NCBI GenBank assembly: GCA_034440575.1
Contig: JAOTOL010001635.1
Span: forward strand, 2,835,001 to 2,899,000
DNA from: Imbricaverruca yamaguchii
Lineage: Eukaryota > Arthropoda > Thecostraca > Neoverrucidae
Length of the DNA stretch: 64,000 bases
Direction of reading: 5' to 3'
A model generated the notes under the pieces. That model was not told the DNA's origin. It was given only the letters and a program-made list of their open reading frames with translations, and did no database searches. A program made the position numbers and the translations under genes. Below, in pieces: positions 1-12,016 of this stretch. Every line of letters starts with the position of its first letter. Position 1 is the first letter of the stretch.

Positions 1-747
1 CTTAAAATTTTAAACATGATGCATGCAGAAGGAAAAGCAGGAGACATATTGCCAATTTGTATTGTACTATACCTAGCTCTTACACTTAGTATCACGTTCG
101 TGTTCGTGTACTGCGAATTGACTCCAGTTTAATCAACCTTTAATTTGTAATTGAGTGAAGGTAAAGCTCAAATTCACAGGTACCACCAGGGTAATCGAAT
201 TTGTTGCAGGCTTCTTTGGCCGGAAGGCGGTATTTCTGCAATCCACTCATTTTTCCTTAACCCTCGCGGCAACAGACGACAAATCCATCTTTTCCGCGCC
301 TGGGTTTGGGGCTGTTGAAACCCCATCTAACTTTCTAAGTATCCCAGTATGAAATAAAGGACACCGTTTGAATTATCTGGTCATGGAAAACCGAAGTATA
401 ACTTACATTTGCTTTTTGAGACCAATATACCGAGCCGGACTAAGACTCAAAGACTGGTAAAAAAGGAACAGAGATTGTGTTCTTTCGACATTTTTCTTCA
501 AGAGCTTACATAGGTGAATGCTGTTTTATTGCTCATAGCCCAAAAAGAGTCAAGGCAGGGTAGGTCGGATCCGATCAGTATCAGGATTGAAAGCCACTCC
601 TCGAACTATGAATGTTAAAAGCGCAGACAAACGTAATTGGCAAGCCAATACAGCCTAGAGTTCATATCACATATTTTTATTCATTTACGACCATGCCGAG
701 GTCGTTAAATGTCCTGATAAGTAAATCCAGGCATGATCTGGGGAACA

Positions 748-748
<1 letters not shown>
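1..748. other. Upstream non-coding, nothing recognised
   Basis: Mixed-composition DNA. I see no exon-like segment, RNA gene or repeat that I can name. Short open frames here have no recognisable motif. A first exon of the A2M-type gene (signal peptide) could lie anywhere upstream of 7464, but I could not identify it. Confidence 0.4.
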
Positions 749-789
<41 letters not shown>

Positions 790-872
790 AGCATTCACAT
801 ATATACCTTATATATAATGTATACATATGTAAACATGCACGTAGATATACATTATATATATATATATATATG
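749..872. repeat. AT-type microsatellites
   Basis: An uninterrupted (AT)n tract runs at about 749-786 and a shorter one at about 855-872, with AT-rich imperfect repeats between them. Apparent peptides of alternating Ile/Tyr on either strand are artefacts of these tracts. Confidence 0.9.
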
Positions 873-914
873 GATGAGTCGGAGGATGCCTTTCTCCTTC
901 CTTCACCGAGGACA

Positions 915-1072
915 AGCCCCGTCCCGAGAGCCGTGGTCCCAGCCCCGTCCCGGGAGCCGTGGTCCCAGCCCCGTCCCGGGAGCCGTGGTCCCAGCCCCGT
1001 CCCGGGAGCCGTGGTCCCAGCCCCGTCCCGGGAGCCGTGGTCCCAGCCCCGTCCCGAGAGCCGTGGTCCCCG
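915..1072. repeat. 26-bp GC-rich minisatellite, about 6 copies
   Basis: A 26-bp unit containing CCGTGGTCCCAGCCCCGTCC is repeated about six times with very few substitutions (GGGAG/GAGAG variants). Three overlapping apparent ORFs on both strands arise only because the unit lacks stop codons. Confidence 0.92.
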
Positions 1073-1099
1073 ACGCAGCCCACGCATTTCCGTTCCACT

Positions 1100-1700
1100 A
1101 TTGCAGTTGTAGGTGTTGTGAGGACCGTCACAGAGGCCACATGTGTGGTTTGTGTGTTTGCAGCCCCCTCGTGTGGCCATATCGTTGATAAAATGAACAG
1201 CGAGGAGGTAGGGGTGCTCGTGGTGTCACTTTGTATGTGATGTAACCAGCTTTGACATGTGTGGGTTGTTGTTTGGAGGTGAAAGTTAGGATGAGAATGT
1301 GAGTGTTTGGTTTGTTTGTGGGGAGGGGGCCGGTAGACGGAGATCCCTTGGCTCGCAAATCTGCGAGCCAATTTCTCCTCTGGCATCCACCCTAGTTCCC
1401 ATGCATGCATAATCCCCTAAGTGTTGCGGTGTGTATCTAGTGATATTGTGACCTGCCTGTTTGAGATGTGCTTGATATGTTCTAAGATGTTCACGTCTTT
1501 GGTGTTACAGGCCTGGATCAAGAGCTCCCACGATTTTAGATGGCGTGCGTTTAGGGGAGCTTGTGTCTGATGGGTAATTTCAGTCTCCACCTTCCAGGGG
1601 TCGAAGCTGGTCATAGTGAGACCATCGACCTGGCGGCAGAGATAGAAATCCCCCGTCGGTTCGTTTGCTGTGGTGTTGGTGGGCATGGTACGTTGGAGTG
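1100..1700 (-). pseudogene. Degenerate LINE ORF1 (gag-like) with CCHC zinc knuckles
   Basis: Read on the minus strand, the segment encodes, in two or three shifted frames, a proline-rich stretch followed by a half-knuckle (RCSFYQRYGHT, about 1240-1180) and then CGLCDGPHNTYNC (about 1140-1103), a C-x2-C-x3-H-x4-C zinc knuckle. Tandem CCHC knuckles after a basic/proline segment are typical of ORF1 of Jockey/I/R1-like non-LTR retrotransposons. The N-terminal part is an open frame at 1686-1417. Frameshifts and a lost first Cys show that the copy is dead. The matching reverse transcriptase would lie at lower coordinates but is not visible, so the copy is truncated. Family assignment is by motif only. 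Confidence 0.55.
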
Positions 1701-3120
1701 TCCAATGTGCGTCTTGGGTTTGGTGGAGAGAAGGGAATACACTTTACAGATATCGTCGGTATTGCGAGGGGAGGAGGGCTGGCGGCACCGCCGGACCAAC
1801 CTGGAGTGAAGTTGTAGATGCAGCAGAGATGTAGGTTAGAGCTGAGAGTCCAAGGTGTAGGTTAGAGCTGAGAGTTCGTAGAGTAGAATAGACGAGATAG
1901 TGGCAACTGGTCGAGCGGCTTGCGGTTGGTGTCCTCCGTGTCCTTCGTGTCCATTGGTTGGACAACTGGCGTTGGCGCGGCTTGCTTAGCACGCCTTCGG
2001 CTCAATCGGGCCTTTTTCCCCGTTGCTGGTGCACGTTAGCAGTAGCCGTAGCGCCGAAGCCTCTTGGTGTTCGGCCCCCTGTCGCACCAGGTTGCTGGTC
2101 CAAGTTGTTTCTCGATTGCGAGATACGAAAGAGGTTTTGGCGCTCTTTGCTTGGTTGGCTTGGTTAGCTTGAAGACATCGTGAGATAAAAAAGATGTGCT
2201 ATAATGCAAGCCAGATACTTTATCAGCTGTTGCAAATTTGGTGTCCCTGCGTATGGGCATTCTGCCCCATCTCTTAAAACTTTTACATCGCTTTCGAGAG
2301 CCATATCAGAGCACCCATCCTCCGGCGCGGCGAGGTTTAATATACACAGAGTGTGCTGGTAACCCTAACTTGTAGAGCACCGAATGATGCTCTACAAGTT
2401 AGAATGCATGTCATGGGCGACGTCAGGTGCACACGAATTCGGTGGCTACCTCATTTGCTTACTTTGGGTCCGTCTCTGCCCGCAAAATCATGTACATCAG
2501 TCAGTTGAAAAAAACATGAGTAAAACTTCACGCGTTCTGAATCATCAGGGAAAACCAGGTTTTCCCTCTCCCCAATGGCTTTAAGCCATTCCGCTTACTT
2601 GGACGTACCTAGTAGAGATGCTTCCCCCTTCAAAGCTGACATTGGTTCGCCTATCCATAAAATTATTATGTTAATTCATCCTAGGAATTCTGAGGAAATC
2701 AGCAATGATGTGATAGTGTACCAGAGACTTGCTTTCTAAACATGTTGAATACAACCACAAAGTCCCATATTTCCTTGGAACCGTCTTTGCCATTCATGCG
2801 CACATTTAATTACGCAAAATTGTGCAAAATATATGTGTTTTGAATCAATGGTGTTAACTGGAAGGTAGCACTAACGAACATAACTGGTAAATGTTTGACT
2901 GGCTTTGAAATTTAATCAAACGCAAATAATTGGTCTAACATGCCATCCAACATATGTGTCCTTAGTCGCTTCTGAGGAGACAAAACAGTTTTTCCTTCAT
3001 AATACGTCCAGACAAACATTAGGAAAAATCATAAAGTGTCAGAGCTCTGTCATAATCCGAGAAGAAGCGGCAAGCAAAAAAAAAAATGAATGGGGCTTCA
3101 ATTGATTTGCGGTGGCTTTA
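1700..3120. other. Unassigned non-coding
   Basis: No convincing gene. A 14-15-bp phrase (GTAGGTTAGAGCTGAGAGT) is duplicated near 1829-1877. The short open frames lack domain signatures. Confidence 0.35.
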
Positions 3121-3139
3121 CGACGCAATCAAGAGCTGA

Positions 3140-3265
3140 AGTCATATGGCGTCGCCCACCTCTCACCCCGGATGGAAGGGCGGGTACTTTGGAGAATCGA
3201 ACCCCGTACATCTGGCACGCCAGACGCTAAGCTTGGCCACTGTGGTCACCGACGCCCTGAAGGGG
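3140..3265 (-). repeat. tRNA-derived SINE remnant
   Basis: On the minus strand a box-A-like TGGCCAAGCTTAGCG is followed about 35 bases later by a good box B (GGGTTCGATTCTCC), the internal polymerase III promoter layout of a tRNA or tRNA-derived SINE. The cloverleaf around it is not intact, so I call it a SINE or tRNA pseudogene rather than a tRNA gene. Confidence 0.5.
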
Positions 3266-5325
3266 GTTTCAGAAGGCAGCCTTAAATAATAAGGTTAGCT
3301 CACCTAACTAGTTGTGGTCGAATCGAAACGCTTCCAGTGTCCATTGGTTTTCCCGCGTTTTATGCTGAACTGTCAGGTCCCAGGTCCTGGCGAACCAGGT
3401 GGAGCATTCAGGGGGAAATCGACCAGCGAAAATCCGAAAATTACGCACCACATGTCGGACGTTTCTAAACATCGGTGCTTGGGGTAATCGCATTCGTATA
3501 TATCATCTTACGTTCCCCAGAGTCAGAGCAACGGTCCTTGAGATTCATCCCTAAGTAACTTGGTCGGAGCATTCGCTCAGGACGTCTTTTGCGGTCTGGA
3601 CATAGTGATGCAAGTGCTTATTCCAACACTGTGACGTTCTGCCATTATAGTTTGAAGTATGCGTAAATGTTTCGTGGCATAAGGTGAGGTAAAGTAGCAT
3701 GTATGTCATGCACGATGCCATCTCAAACAAAATGTTTCTGTTACTCATGGAGTCATATTCGTATTCAGTCTCAGCGCCGCCTAATTCGTGCGACATGACA
3801 TTGGACGACAAAACCAATGGTCTGTGGTAATCTGACCTCGGGTCATCTAACCTTATTTGATCTGCTTTCAAGAATCTGCCGACACTGCGAAGGTGGATTT
3901 ACCGATTGGACCGGGGAGGGTGAATGCTTGTTAAAAAACAGGCTTATTTGCAGCAGCATTTTCACTCGTGGGCAACTTTCAATAGTGTTTGAAGTTGCAC
4001 CTTGTGACCTTTATGACGTCACGCCATCACGTGACCTGTGCGCTCCAATGCCTGCCGTGCCGGTTATCGTCCTTCCGTATACTGACAAGCTGCATACACC
4101 ATCGACTGAGCGGGATGGCTTTGAGACGTGAGGATCGTAACACAGCGAGACACCTGTGCCAATCCACAGTTGGCACAGTGCATTAAGCTTGAGTACACTA
4201 CATTCAGCAGATGAGTCCCGTGTGGACGAAAAAGTGTAGCGAAGTTCAGCTAAATCAGAGTGGTTTTCGGTGCACGTCTGAGATTTCAAAACCGCCACTA
4301 TTTTCGCGATTGCGTTCCTCTCTCTAATATGTAGGAAGTATCCCATACTTGTATTCATTCTGCCGAATAGTCTAAATTGATTTTGTTTATTTCTGAAATG
4401 TGCATTCTTTTGCGATAATTTCACGGCATTAGGTGTATATCTTCACGGGCTACCACGGGCCGTCAATCTCGTGTATTTTCGGTCAGCCCAATTGTTCTGT
4501 CTTGCTGTTTGGTGCTCAACCCTGTGCCCGTAGCAGGGGGAGCTCCATAAGCAGCTGGTATGCCCTCGCTCGTCCAGCACCGCTAATGTTGCCTAGTACC
4601 GGTACGAGCGAGGCCAAGGCCCACTCGAGTCTACTTCCGTGGAATTTATACACAAGTTCTTCTGAGCAGCCCCTCCCGGCCCTGGCCGTCCGTCACACTT
4701 TGACTGTCGTAATAGCTTCTCAGCACAACGCTTCTAGTTCGAAGTCCTTTACTCAGAGTCAGAATGTGCACCTTTCATTTCATTTGTTGCCCATTTTGTC
4801 ACAATATTCTTCATCAACTATTCTCAATCCTGGAAAAAAGAGGCTGGCAGCCACATCGGCTCGCGGGTAGCCTTCAACAGGATTCCACGATGCAATAGAG
4901 CATGCCAAGTTCTAGCTTCCTCATCCAAAGCTGGGAGTCCTCGTTTAATTTTGACATTAATCGGCTTTCATCACAATTTAGTTCTCCTGAAGTACTCTCA
5001 ATCTTTGTTCTAAGGGTTTTCTGCAGCATCCTCCCACGGGAAGGTAACTATTAGCATGCACCGCAGCCGGAGACTGCCAAGTCTCCATTTGTGAAGTGAT
5101 CGTGTTGTTAATTGATATTCAGAAGACTCGAGTTCAGTCCCAGGGATGGATGACGTTCACCATTTTCAAACATTACCCAAAAAATCATTTCATAAGCAGG
5201 TGATGCTCAGTGGAGGATGCATGCTGGAAATTGGAGGGGGGGGGGGTGGAGCCCCTCGATTGAAGGAGATGTCGCACCTCACGACTTGGCGCGATCCCTT
5301 GAAGGTTCGAAAGAAGCCCCATGAG
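3266..5325. other. Unassigned non-coding
   Basis: No recognisable gene or RNA. An open frame at 4433-4870 (145 codons) has no family motif and no obvious splice or codon signal; I do not call it. A run of ten G lies at 5236-5246. Confidence 0.35.
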
Positions 5326-5626
5326 CAGGGGCGGCCCGTGGCACCCAAGTGAGGTGAGGTAGAAAAAATCGCCGGATTTCGATCAGTATTTTTCATAAGT
5401 ACCCCTTATTATTTTATGTTAAGATAGATGAGTATGGACAACTTAATTTGGCGCTGCAAGGTGCCAAACCTATCACCATCGTTCCAATATCAATGGATTT
5501 CAACCCTCTCCCTCGTGTTCAAATGCTTCAGTAATTGCCGGGAAGTTTTCATATATAAAATATCATTGAGGCTTTCATATATTTCAATTTCATTTTCCGA
5601 AATGGCTGACATACACACACACACAC

Positions 5627-5667
<41 letters not shown>

Positions 5668-6094
5668 TGTATGTTATATATAAATCTTATTATCTTTGTT
5701 ATTCTTATTATTGATTATTCCAGTGCAAAATACATGAAATTAATGGGAAGCCCCACCTCGATGGAGTGCATGCTCCATGGTACTCCATGTCAAGTCTAAA
5801 TTATTAGTGGACAGAGCCAACATTGGGGGGGGGAGGCACTACTTGCCCTTAAAAAATATACGAAAAGAAGACGCCTGGTCTAGACATATATGAATGAAAA
5901 ATGGAAAACAATCCTGAAAACCAGCTGCTAGTTCCGTATATGCACATGGGTGATAAGGGCGTGATATTACAACCAGCATAGGTGCTTCCGCCGGCAGCCT
6001 AAATATAATGTTGGCACATTTTCCTGGCCGGATGGATACCACTCTCCCATGGGGGCACTTGCACCCAGTAACCCCACCCTTGTTTACGCCCCTG
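5326..6094. mobile_element. Possible non-autonomous hAT-like element
   Basis: The segment begins CAGGGGCGGCCCG and ends with the reverse complement of CAGGGGCGTAAAC; both resemble the CAGGGGCG-type termini common in hAT elements. The interior is non-coding and contains a (CA)n/(TA)n microsatellite at 5612-5664. The flanking 8-mers do not match clearly, so no target-site duplication supports the call. Confidence 0.3.
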
Positions 6095-6883
6095 CACCGA
6101 GTGGGGAGGAATTATGTTGCAACAGTTATCTCTTACTTGCTTCTAGCCCTCCTACCCGGCCGTAATCTTCAGTTTCCCTGTCTTATCATACTGCTACTAC
6201 CCGTGGCACCACGCGATTCCTGCGGCGCTTGACATGAATGCAGTCAGCGTGCGTTGGAGCGAAAAATCCTAGTGTTAGGAAAAATACGGCTGATATTCGT
6301 GGACAAGATTCTTCAAGCTTTCAAGTATATCCAATTATATCCCATTTCGATGGTATTTAAGAATGGATATATCGTGTTGAAAACACTGAAGTTTCGCTGG
6401 AGCGCATACAGGGCTGGGCAATTGTCCAGCCCATTTGACGTCACCGATTGCCAAACAATATTGGAGGGTCCCGGCCTACCCTGCGCTTGTTATGAAATGA
6501 AAACTTACTATATGGCGATATGTGCGAGAGGCTAGCCTCTGCCAACCGGTGATAGAGTTGTTTGTAAGCTAAGATGTAAATGGTGTAAATGTAAATCAAC
6601 TTCAATTCTCACCATTACTATCCAATGTGTATTAGTTTTCAGTTTTTTTTTTCAAGTTTGCTCTTTTCCAGTGGATGAAAGCATCATTTTATGAAAATAA
6701 CATACACAAATATCCTCAGGTGAGGAACTGCCTTAGTGTCTTACATGGGCCGACCGCCCCTGCCCATAGAAAGGTTCTACTGCACCCATTCCTTTGGAAA
6801 GAACTTTGGAAAGAACCGCCAGGGATTCCTCTCGAGGAAGCGTTGGTGTCTCGCGGGAAGGGATATGACGCGTCATGGATAAG
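6095..6883. other. Unassigned non-coding
   Basis: No exon or repeat recognised. A short T run lies at 6642-6652. Confidence 0.35.
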
Positions 6884-6904
6884 TGCTCACCATTCCACAG
6901 GCGG

Positions 6905-7330
6905 AATGCTGGGATCGGCCACTGGAGGTGTTACACCATACAGGATGGCGTGATCGGGAACTAGATATGTTACACCATACGGGATGGCGTGATTGGCCAC
7001 TAGATATGTTACACTATGCGAGATGGCGTGATCGGGCACTAGATGTGTTACACCATACGGGATGGCGTGATTGGCCACTAGATATGTTACACTATGCGGG
7101 ATGGTGGGATCGGCCACTGGAGGTGTTACACCATACGGGATGGCGTGATTGGCCACTAGATATGTTACACTATGCGAGATGGCGTGATCGGGCACTAGAT
7201 GTGTTACACCATACGGGATGGCGTGATTGGCCACTAGATATGTTACACTATGCGGGATGGTGGGATCGGCCACTGGATGTGCTGCACCACGCGGAGTAGT
7301 GGGATCGGCCACTGGTGTTACACCACTCGG
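6905..7330. repeat. 39-bp minisatellite with 156-bp higher-order repeat
   Basis: About eleven 39-bp units (core GTTACACCATACGGGATGG plus GCGTGATTGGCCACTAGATAT). Four diverged unit types recur in the same order, forming a 156-bp higher-order repeat seen about twice, with degraded copies at both edges. As 39 is a multiple of 3, both strands stay open (a 13-residue repeat LHHTGWRDWPLDM on plus, a similar one on minus). I treat these as artefacts. Confidence 0.92.
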
Positions 7331-7463
7331 GATGGTGCATTTAAGTCAGTAGTCGGTACACTTAAAGCGAATTATTAGATCTAACTGCTTGTGCAGAACT
7401 GACATGCCATTTTGTGTTTTGTGCCGGCTTAGCTCACCATGCGTCCATTATCGTCTGTTTCAG

Positions 7464-7593
7464 GTGGTTCGAAGCAGACCTGCTTCAGCGTACAGGTTCC
7501 GGATTCTGCCCAACAGTTTGTGGAGCTACACTTGAGTGTGGTCTTCCCATCCGGTTCCTACTCAATCAGCGGCAATCACAAAGTCGCCATCAG
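7464..7593 (+). CDS. A2M/TEP-like gene, exon 1 in this window (MG1)
   Basis: An acceptor TGTTTCAG precedes 7464 and a donor GTGAGT follows 7593. The exon reads GGSKQTCFSVQVPDSAQQFV and then LHLSVVFPSGSY, ending KVAIR with a split Arg codon. This matches the first macroglobulin (MG1) domain of the alpha-2-macroglobulin/CD109/TEP family, where a G-x-x-Q-x-(V/C) strand follows the opening 'P-x-x-x-R-A-G' segment. It starts in phase 1 (one base carried from an unseen upstream exon) and ends with two bases that pair with exon 2. The signal peptide and first strand must lie upstream, possibly outside the window. Confidence 0.8.
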
Positions 7594-8170
7594 GTGAGTT
7601 TTGCGAGGCGTACTCTGGTGGACATTGGTGTGTGGCACGTGGAGTCGTTACTTGAACTTCACGGCCGCTAGGTGAACTTCACTGCGGGGCCGCACATGTC
7701 GTGCTGATGTGATTCACACAAATGCACTTTCGTGTCCACCGTTTTCAAATGGTTCGAGATCTCGGATTCTTTTCGTTGGAAAGGGCTGACTTCCACAACC
7801 GTGTCGTACACAGGCTGGTTCAGGGGTGGATACAAGTGGGGTGGGGGTGGGGTGGGGGTGGGGGTGGGGTGAGGGTGGGGGTGGGGTGGGGGTGGGGGTG
7901 TTGGCATAGGTACATGGGGGTGGGGGTGGTGGTGGGGCTGTTGGCATAGGTACATGGGGGTGGGGGTGGAGGTGGGAGTGTTGGCATAGGTGCATGATAA
8001 TAGTCAATTTCCGTTGCGGGGAATGCTGCCGCAAACGCTTTTTTTCAGCCAGAGGCGCCAGCTGATGTCCAGAGACTATCTCAAAAGATGCAAACACAGT
8101 GTCAATCGATGTTCAGGAAAAGAACCTTCGGTTCTTTCACGACACACTTGAATGCTAAGCCAAACTGCGT
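7594..8170. repeat. Start of intron 1 with G-rich minisatellite
   Basis: From about 7836 to 7995 the plus strand is almost pure (GTGGGG)n-type sequence with GTTGGCATAGGTACATGGGG interruptions repeated three times. The many G-runs could form G-quadruplexes on the plus strand. Pro/His-rich minus-strand frames here are artefacts. Confidence 0.85.
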
Positions 8171-8174
8171 CGTC

Positions 8175-8345
8175 AGCCTCCCGCGCCGATTGGTCGCGAG
8201 GGAATTTGGAAATTCCGCCGGTGTTGGAATTTGAACCCGCGATCTTGAGACCAGGGGTCAGAACCCCTTGCAGCCCGGGTGCGGATCGGACACGGTGCTA
8301 TGTATAACAGCATACTACCATTGCGACACGCAGCTGGTCGTCCGA
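8175..8345 (-). repeat. tRNA-derived SINE remnant
   Basis: On the minus strand a box-A-like AATGGTAGTATGCTG is followed by a box B of GCGGGTTCAAATTCC, near-consensus for the polymerase III internal promoter. The arms do not fold as a full tRNA. It lies inside intron 1 of the A2M-type gene. Confidence 0.5.
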
Positions 8346-8434
8346 TCTCAACATCATTGAATATGCACGTTTTTCCTGTGTGCTCCAGGTAATCAGCCAC
8401 GGCGAATACACATGCCAACGCGGACAATTAACAC

Positions 8435-9470
8435 GCGGCCTGGAGGGGGATCTGGCACTCCTCCGGTTTTTCGTACATAAGTTCAGATTTTACCGGTCGA
8501 TATACGCCATTTGTGTGTACCTGCTTACAAATGACCAGCGCGTGGTTTAAAGGAAGAAAAACGGAAATCTTCCGGACATTTTGTCGAGTTAGGGGCCGCT
8601 AATGTAAAAAAAAATCGCAGAACCGAACCACACAAATCGGCACTGATTCCCTTCACGTAATTTGGTAAAAGGGAAGTGTTCTGAGCAACACTAGCGACGT
8701 GCTTGATGTATGGTGTTATGTTGTATAGTTTCCGTCATGTTAGGTAACCAAGGTCAAGTCAGGTCAAGTTTATGACAGGTTAATGTAACCAAACTTGGTC
8801 AACTGGTCAACTGGTTGTCATACATGCAAATGACCGCCATGCGAATGATGTCACTTTGCATGTTACTCCCTACACATCCTGAAAACTACTGTTTGTCATT
8901 GTGCACCCAAGCCTTTCCATACTTCATTTATGTACTTCACTCCTTTCTTTGCGAAGCCGATTGCGCCAAACCGCCCAACGGAGCAGTCGTCATTAGTAAT
9001 GTCCAAAAAGTAATGTCGTCATTAGTAATTACGGCATTAGTAATGTCCAAAACATCAATGCTGCCCTCTTTGGAGCATTTGAACACAGTTATAGCGATCC
9101 ATTACAAAGACAAGCTAAGCGACGCAAGACCATATTTTTGTTATATTTTGACCTCATTTGACCTTGAAGTTATTTACCTAAGGTCATGCAATGTGCACAC
9201 AATGGATTTCACTATCGTATCCATCCACCCTGCGAATTTCGTTGCACAAGATTTAATAGGAGCCGAGATCTTAGGCGGGCGGAATCCGTCCCTTCCAGTG
9301 CGCGTAATGTTCAGTGGCCCTCCGGGGTGCGTGTTAGTTACATGTCGAAATCTAGTTTTAATTATGATCCACATACACACTCGAGACAGAAACAAGGGCA
9401 CTGTTGCGTGATGGAAATATTACATCACAAATGTTTTCTGTTTCCACCTTTCATGAAATGTGTGTGAGCA
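8435..9470 (+). repeat. Dispersed repeat family R-A, copy 1
   Basis: This stretch matches the reverse complement of about 33010-34370 with scattered indels: shared blocks include the ATACGCCATT segment near 8507, the GCCAAACCGCCCAACGGAGC block near 8960 and the GCGGGCGGAATCCG block near 9275. No coding signature is visible, so the family type is unknown (possibly a non-autonomous DNA element). Direct TGACC/AGGTCA half-sites recur in it. Confidence 0.65.
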
Positions 9471-9539
9471 AGAGTTCGCTTATCACTTCGTGGTTTGTCA
9501 GTAGTTCTGCATGTTGTATCTTATTGTCCCATGTGTGAT

Positions 9540-9625
9540 ATATCTATATATATATATGCATATATATACATATATGATTATATGAATTTGTGTGCGTGTG
9601 TGTGTTTGTGTGTGTGTAGGAATAT
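9540..9625. repeat. TA and GT microsatellites
   Basis: Imperfect (TA)n at 9540-9585 followed by (TG)n at 9590-9618, immediately before the left end of the long-TIR element at 9640. Confidence 0.85.
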
Positions 9626-9639
9626 ATGCATGCATGCTA

Positions 9640-12014
9640 GGCTGTGTCGAGAATATTCAAAGTGGTGTTATCAAAAACGGCTACTGTTTTATTTTGCCTT
9701 GATATGTCCCAGGCAATCTGGTATAAAAATTACATCACTGGGCAATCGGCATTTTTTCTCAAAATGCTTTCGAAAAAGATTCTGTTTTCGGCATTCAGCG
9801 CCATATTGGCTGTAAGAACCAATCCAGATAAGCGGGTCAAACAGTATCTCTTTTTGATCGCCTTGACGAGCTAAGTCGATTGAAATGACACAGTTGTGTC
9901 GAAAAATCGATAGTTTAGGAAATATCGGCTATCTTATGTCTTCTAATATACCAGCAAATGTCCATTTCGGGGCATACAAGAAACTCTTAGGTTTCAATAA
10001 GTAAAAACCATACTACAACCGCGCTTTCTGCACTTACTCATTTGAAGATTTGAGCATCACTCACTGCGCATACAAATATAGACAAAGCTTCATATTTATT
10101 CGCTGTTTGAGCTACATAACAGCATGATTTAGAGAGGCTGATTTGTACGCATGTGCATCCCGTACTTACTTATGTTGAGACATTCAGATAGCCTTTCCAC
10201 ATCAAGTTCAGAGGAAAATCATATACGTTGGTGATAAATATTGTTAAAATTATCGTGATTATTGAAATTTGCTGTGATCACCTTGGAACCATCCATGCCT
10301 ATTTTTCCCAAAGGGAAACATGTGAAACATCAATCAATGAACACTGATATATCCAAGGCAAACATCTCGCTAAGTTCTGCACCCCAGTTCTATCTTTCAT
10401 GGAACTCACAGTCATTTTAGCTATTCTCCATGTCCCTCTTAATTGCTAGCACAGGCAAAAGCTGCCGGTGCGTGTAGCCAGCCCGGATGTAGCTGTCCCT
10501 CCTCTCCTTCCCGTACACGTTTTTTTTGCAGCTAGCGACACCTGTTTCACGCATCGTCCAACTGACTGACCGTGCACGGGAAACTGTGGAACTGACATCT
10601 GCATGTCCACATAGCCATCAAGTTCGGAACTTGGCGTGTGACACTTGAGGACCGGTTCGAAGACGCCGTCCCAGGATATCAACTCCTGCAGACTCTCCGC
10701 GCTCTCATTTAATCTCGGAATTCTCCTGGGACGGACCCTGGGGTCTCCACGCTCATTTTTTTCCGCGGATGCACCAGATGCGTTCAACAGCGAACTGGCG
10801 CTCTGCTCTGTCATCGCTACAGAGAAGTGTCTGGAACACCACTCCGCTGTGAGCATACCAGGCACCAGAGTGGAGGTACGGCATCACGATGCTCAAGACT
10901 TCCCCATGCTGAAGCCGAATGAGCTACAGCTGGCGCAGCACATGCTGTGGTCCATCCAGCCAGTTGTGCTGCGCCTTCGCGCGAGATCACATCGGATAGT
11001 AAACACTCACAATAAATTCAACGATATACCGGAGGTTTTTGCATGCAGTGTCTCCCAGCCCATGATTTGACATGTACAGTGTACGTACATGCACCGGCAG
11101 CTCTTGCCCGTGCTAGCAACTAAGAGGGACGTGGAGAATATGCTAAAGCGACTGTGAGTTCCATAAAAGATAGAACTGGGGTGGTCTATGCCGTCCAGTC
11201 ACTTGTGTTCCGAACCTTCGCGCGATATTTGCCTTGGATATACCAGTGTTCATTGATTGATATCCGACATGCGTCCTTTGTGGAAAAATAGGCATCGATG
11301 GTCCCATGGTGATCATGGCGAATTTCAATAATCACGGCGAATTTTAATCATTTGTATCACCAACGCATTTGATTTTCGTCTGAATGTGATGTGAAAAGGC
11401 TATCTGAATGTCTCAACATTCAACGAATAGCTACCTATTTGTTGCATTCTGTGACATTCAGAAAGCCTTTCCAGATAGTCTTGTATTTGGTATGTGATGC
11501 ACGTACGTACAAAGCAGCCTCCTTCAATCATGCTGCTATGTAATTTAAACAGCGAATAAATATGAAGCTTTGTCCATATTCCTATGCCCAGTGAGTGATG
11601 ATGAAGTCTTCAAATAAGTAAGTGCAGAAACCGCGGCTGTATCATTATTTTTGCATGCTTAAACCACAGGAATATTTATATGCACCGAGATGGACATTTG
11701 CTGGTGCATTAGAAGACATAAGATACCCGATATTTTCTTAGCTATCGATTTTTCCCACAATATTACGTTATTTCAATCGACTCAGCTCGTCGAGGCGATA
11801 AAAAAAGGTACTATTTGACTCACTTACCTGGATTGGTTCTCACAGCCAATATGGCGCCGAATGCCGAAAATAGTATTTTTCAAACGCATTTTGAGAAAAA
11901 ATGCCAAGGGCCTCGCGATCTAATTTGTATGCCGAATTGTTAGGCACATATCAAGGCAAAATAAAAACAATAGCCGTTTTTAATAACACAACTTTAAAAA
12001 TTCTCGACACAGGC
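9640..12014 (-). mobile_element. Long-TIR transposon FB1 (TA-flanked)
   Basis: A 2.4-kb element with inverted arms of roughly 0.83 kb (9640-10473) and 0.92 kb (11091-12014) around a unique centre. Tips are GGCTGTGTCGAG on the left and, reverse complemented, GCCTGTGTCGAG on the right. A TA dinucleotide flanks both ends (9638-9639, 12015-12016), consistent with a TA target-site duplication. The arms differ by substitutions and by an extra internal duplication near 11400-11490 in the right arm, so this is not a simple assembly mirror. The centre carries a broken minus-strand gene described separately. It lies within intron 1. Confidence 0.75.
10446..11062 (-). pseudogene. Broken copy of unnamed transposon-borne protein family (family A)
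   Basis: Minus-strand frames with in-frame stops and shifts encode segments in a fixed order: a YYPMW...WLDGPQHVL block, WYAHSGVVFQTLLCSDDRAE, then RRIPRLNESAESLQELISW, FEPVL and finally MSVPQFPVHGQSVGRCVKQV. From memory this order matches a very common, mostly 'uncharacterised' protein family of arthropod and other invertebrate genomes with the hallmark FPCHTQAVERCVK-like motif. No catalytic role is established to my knowledge. The same family fills the centre of the second long-TIR element (about 27010-27930). The mapping is by eye and crosses frameshifts. Confidence 0.6.
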
Positions 12015-12016
12015 TA

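Noticed and set aside
4433..4870. 145-codon plus-strand open frame
   Set aside because: No family motif, no splice or promoter context and ordinary composition; kept as non-coding.
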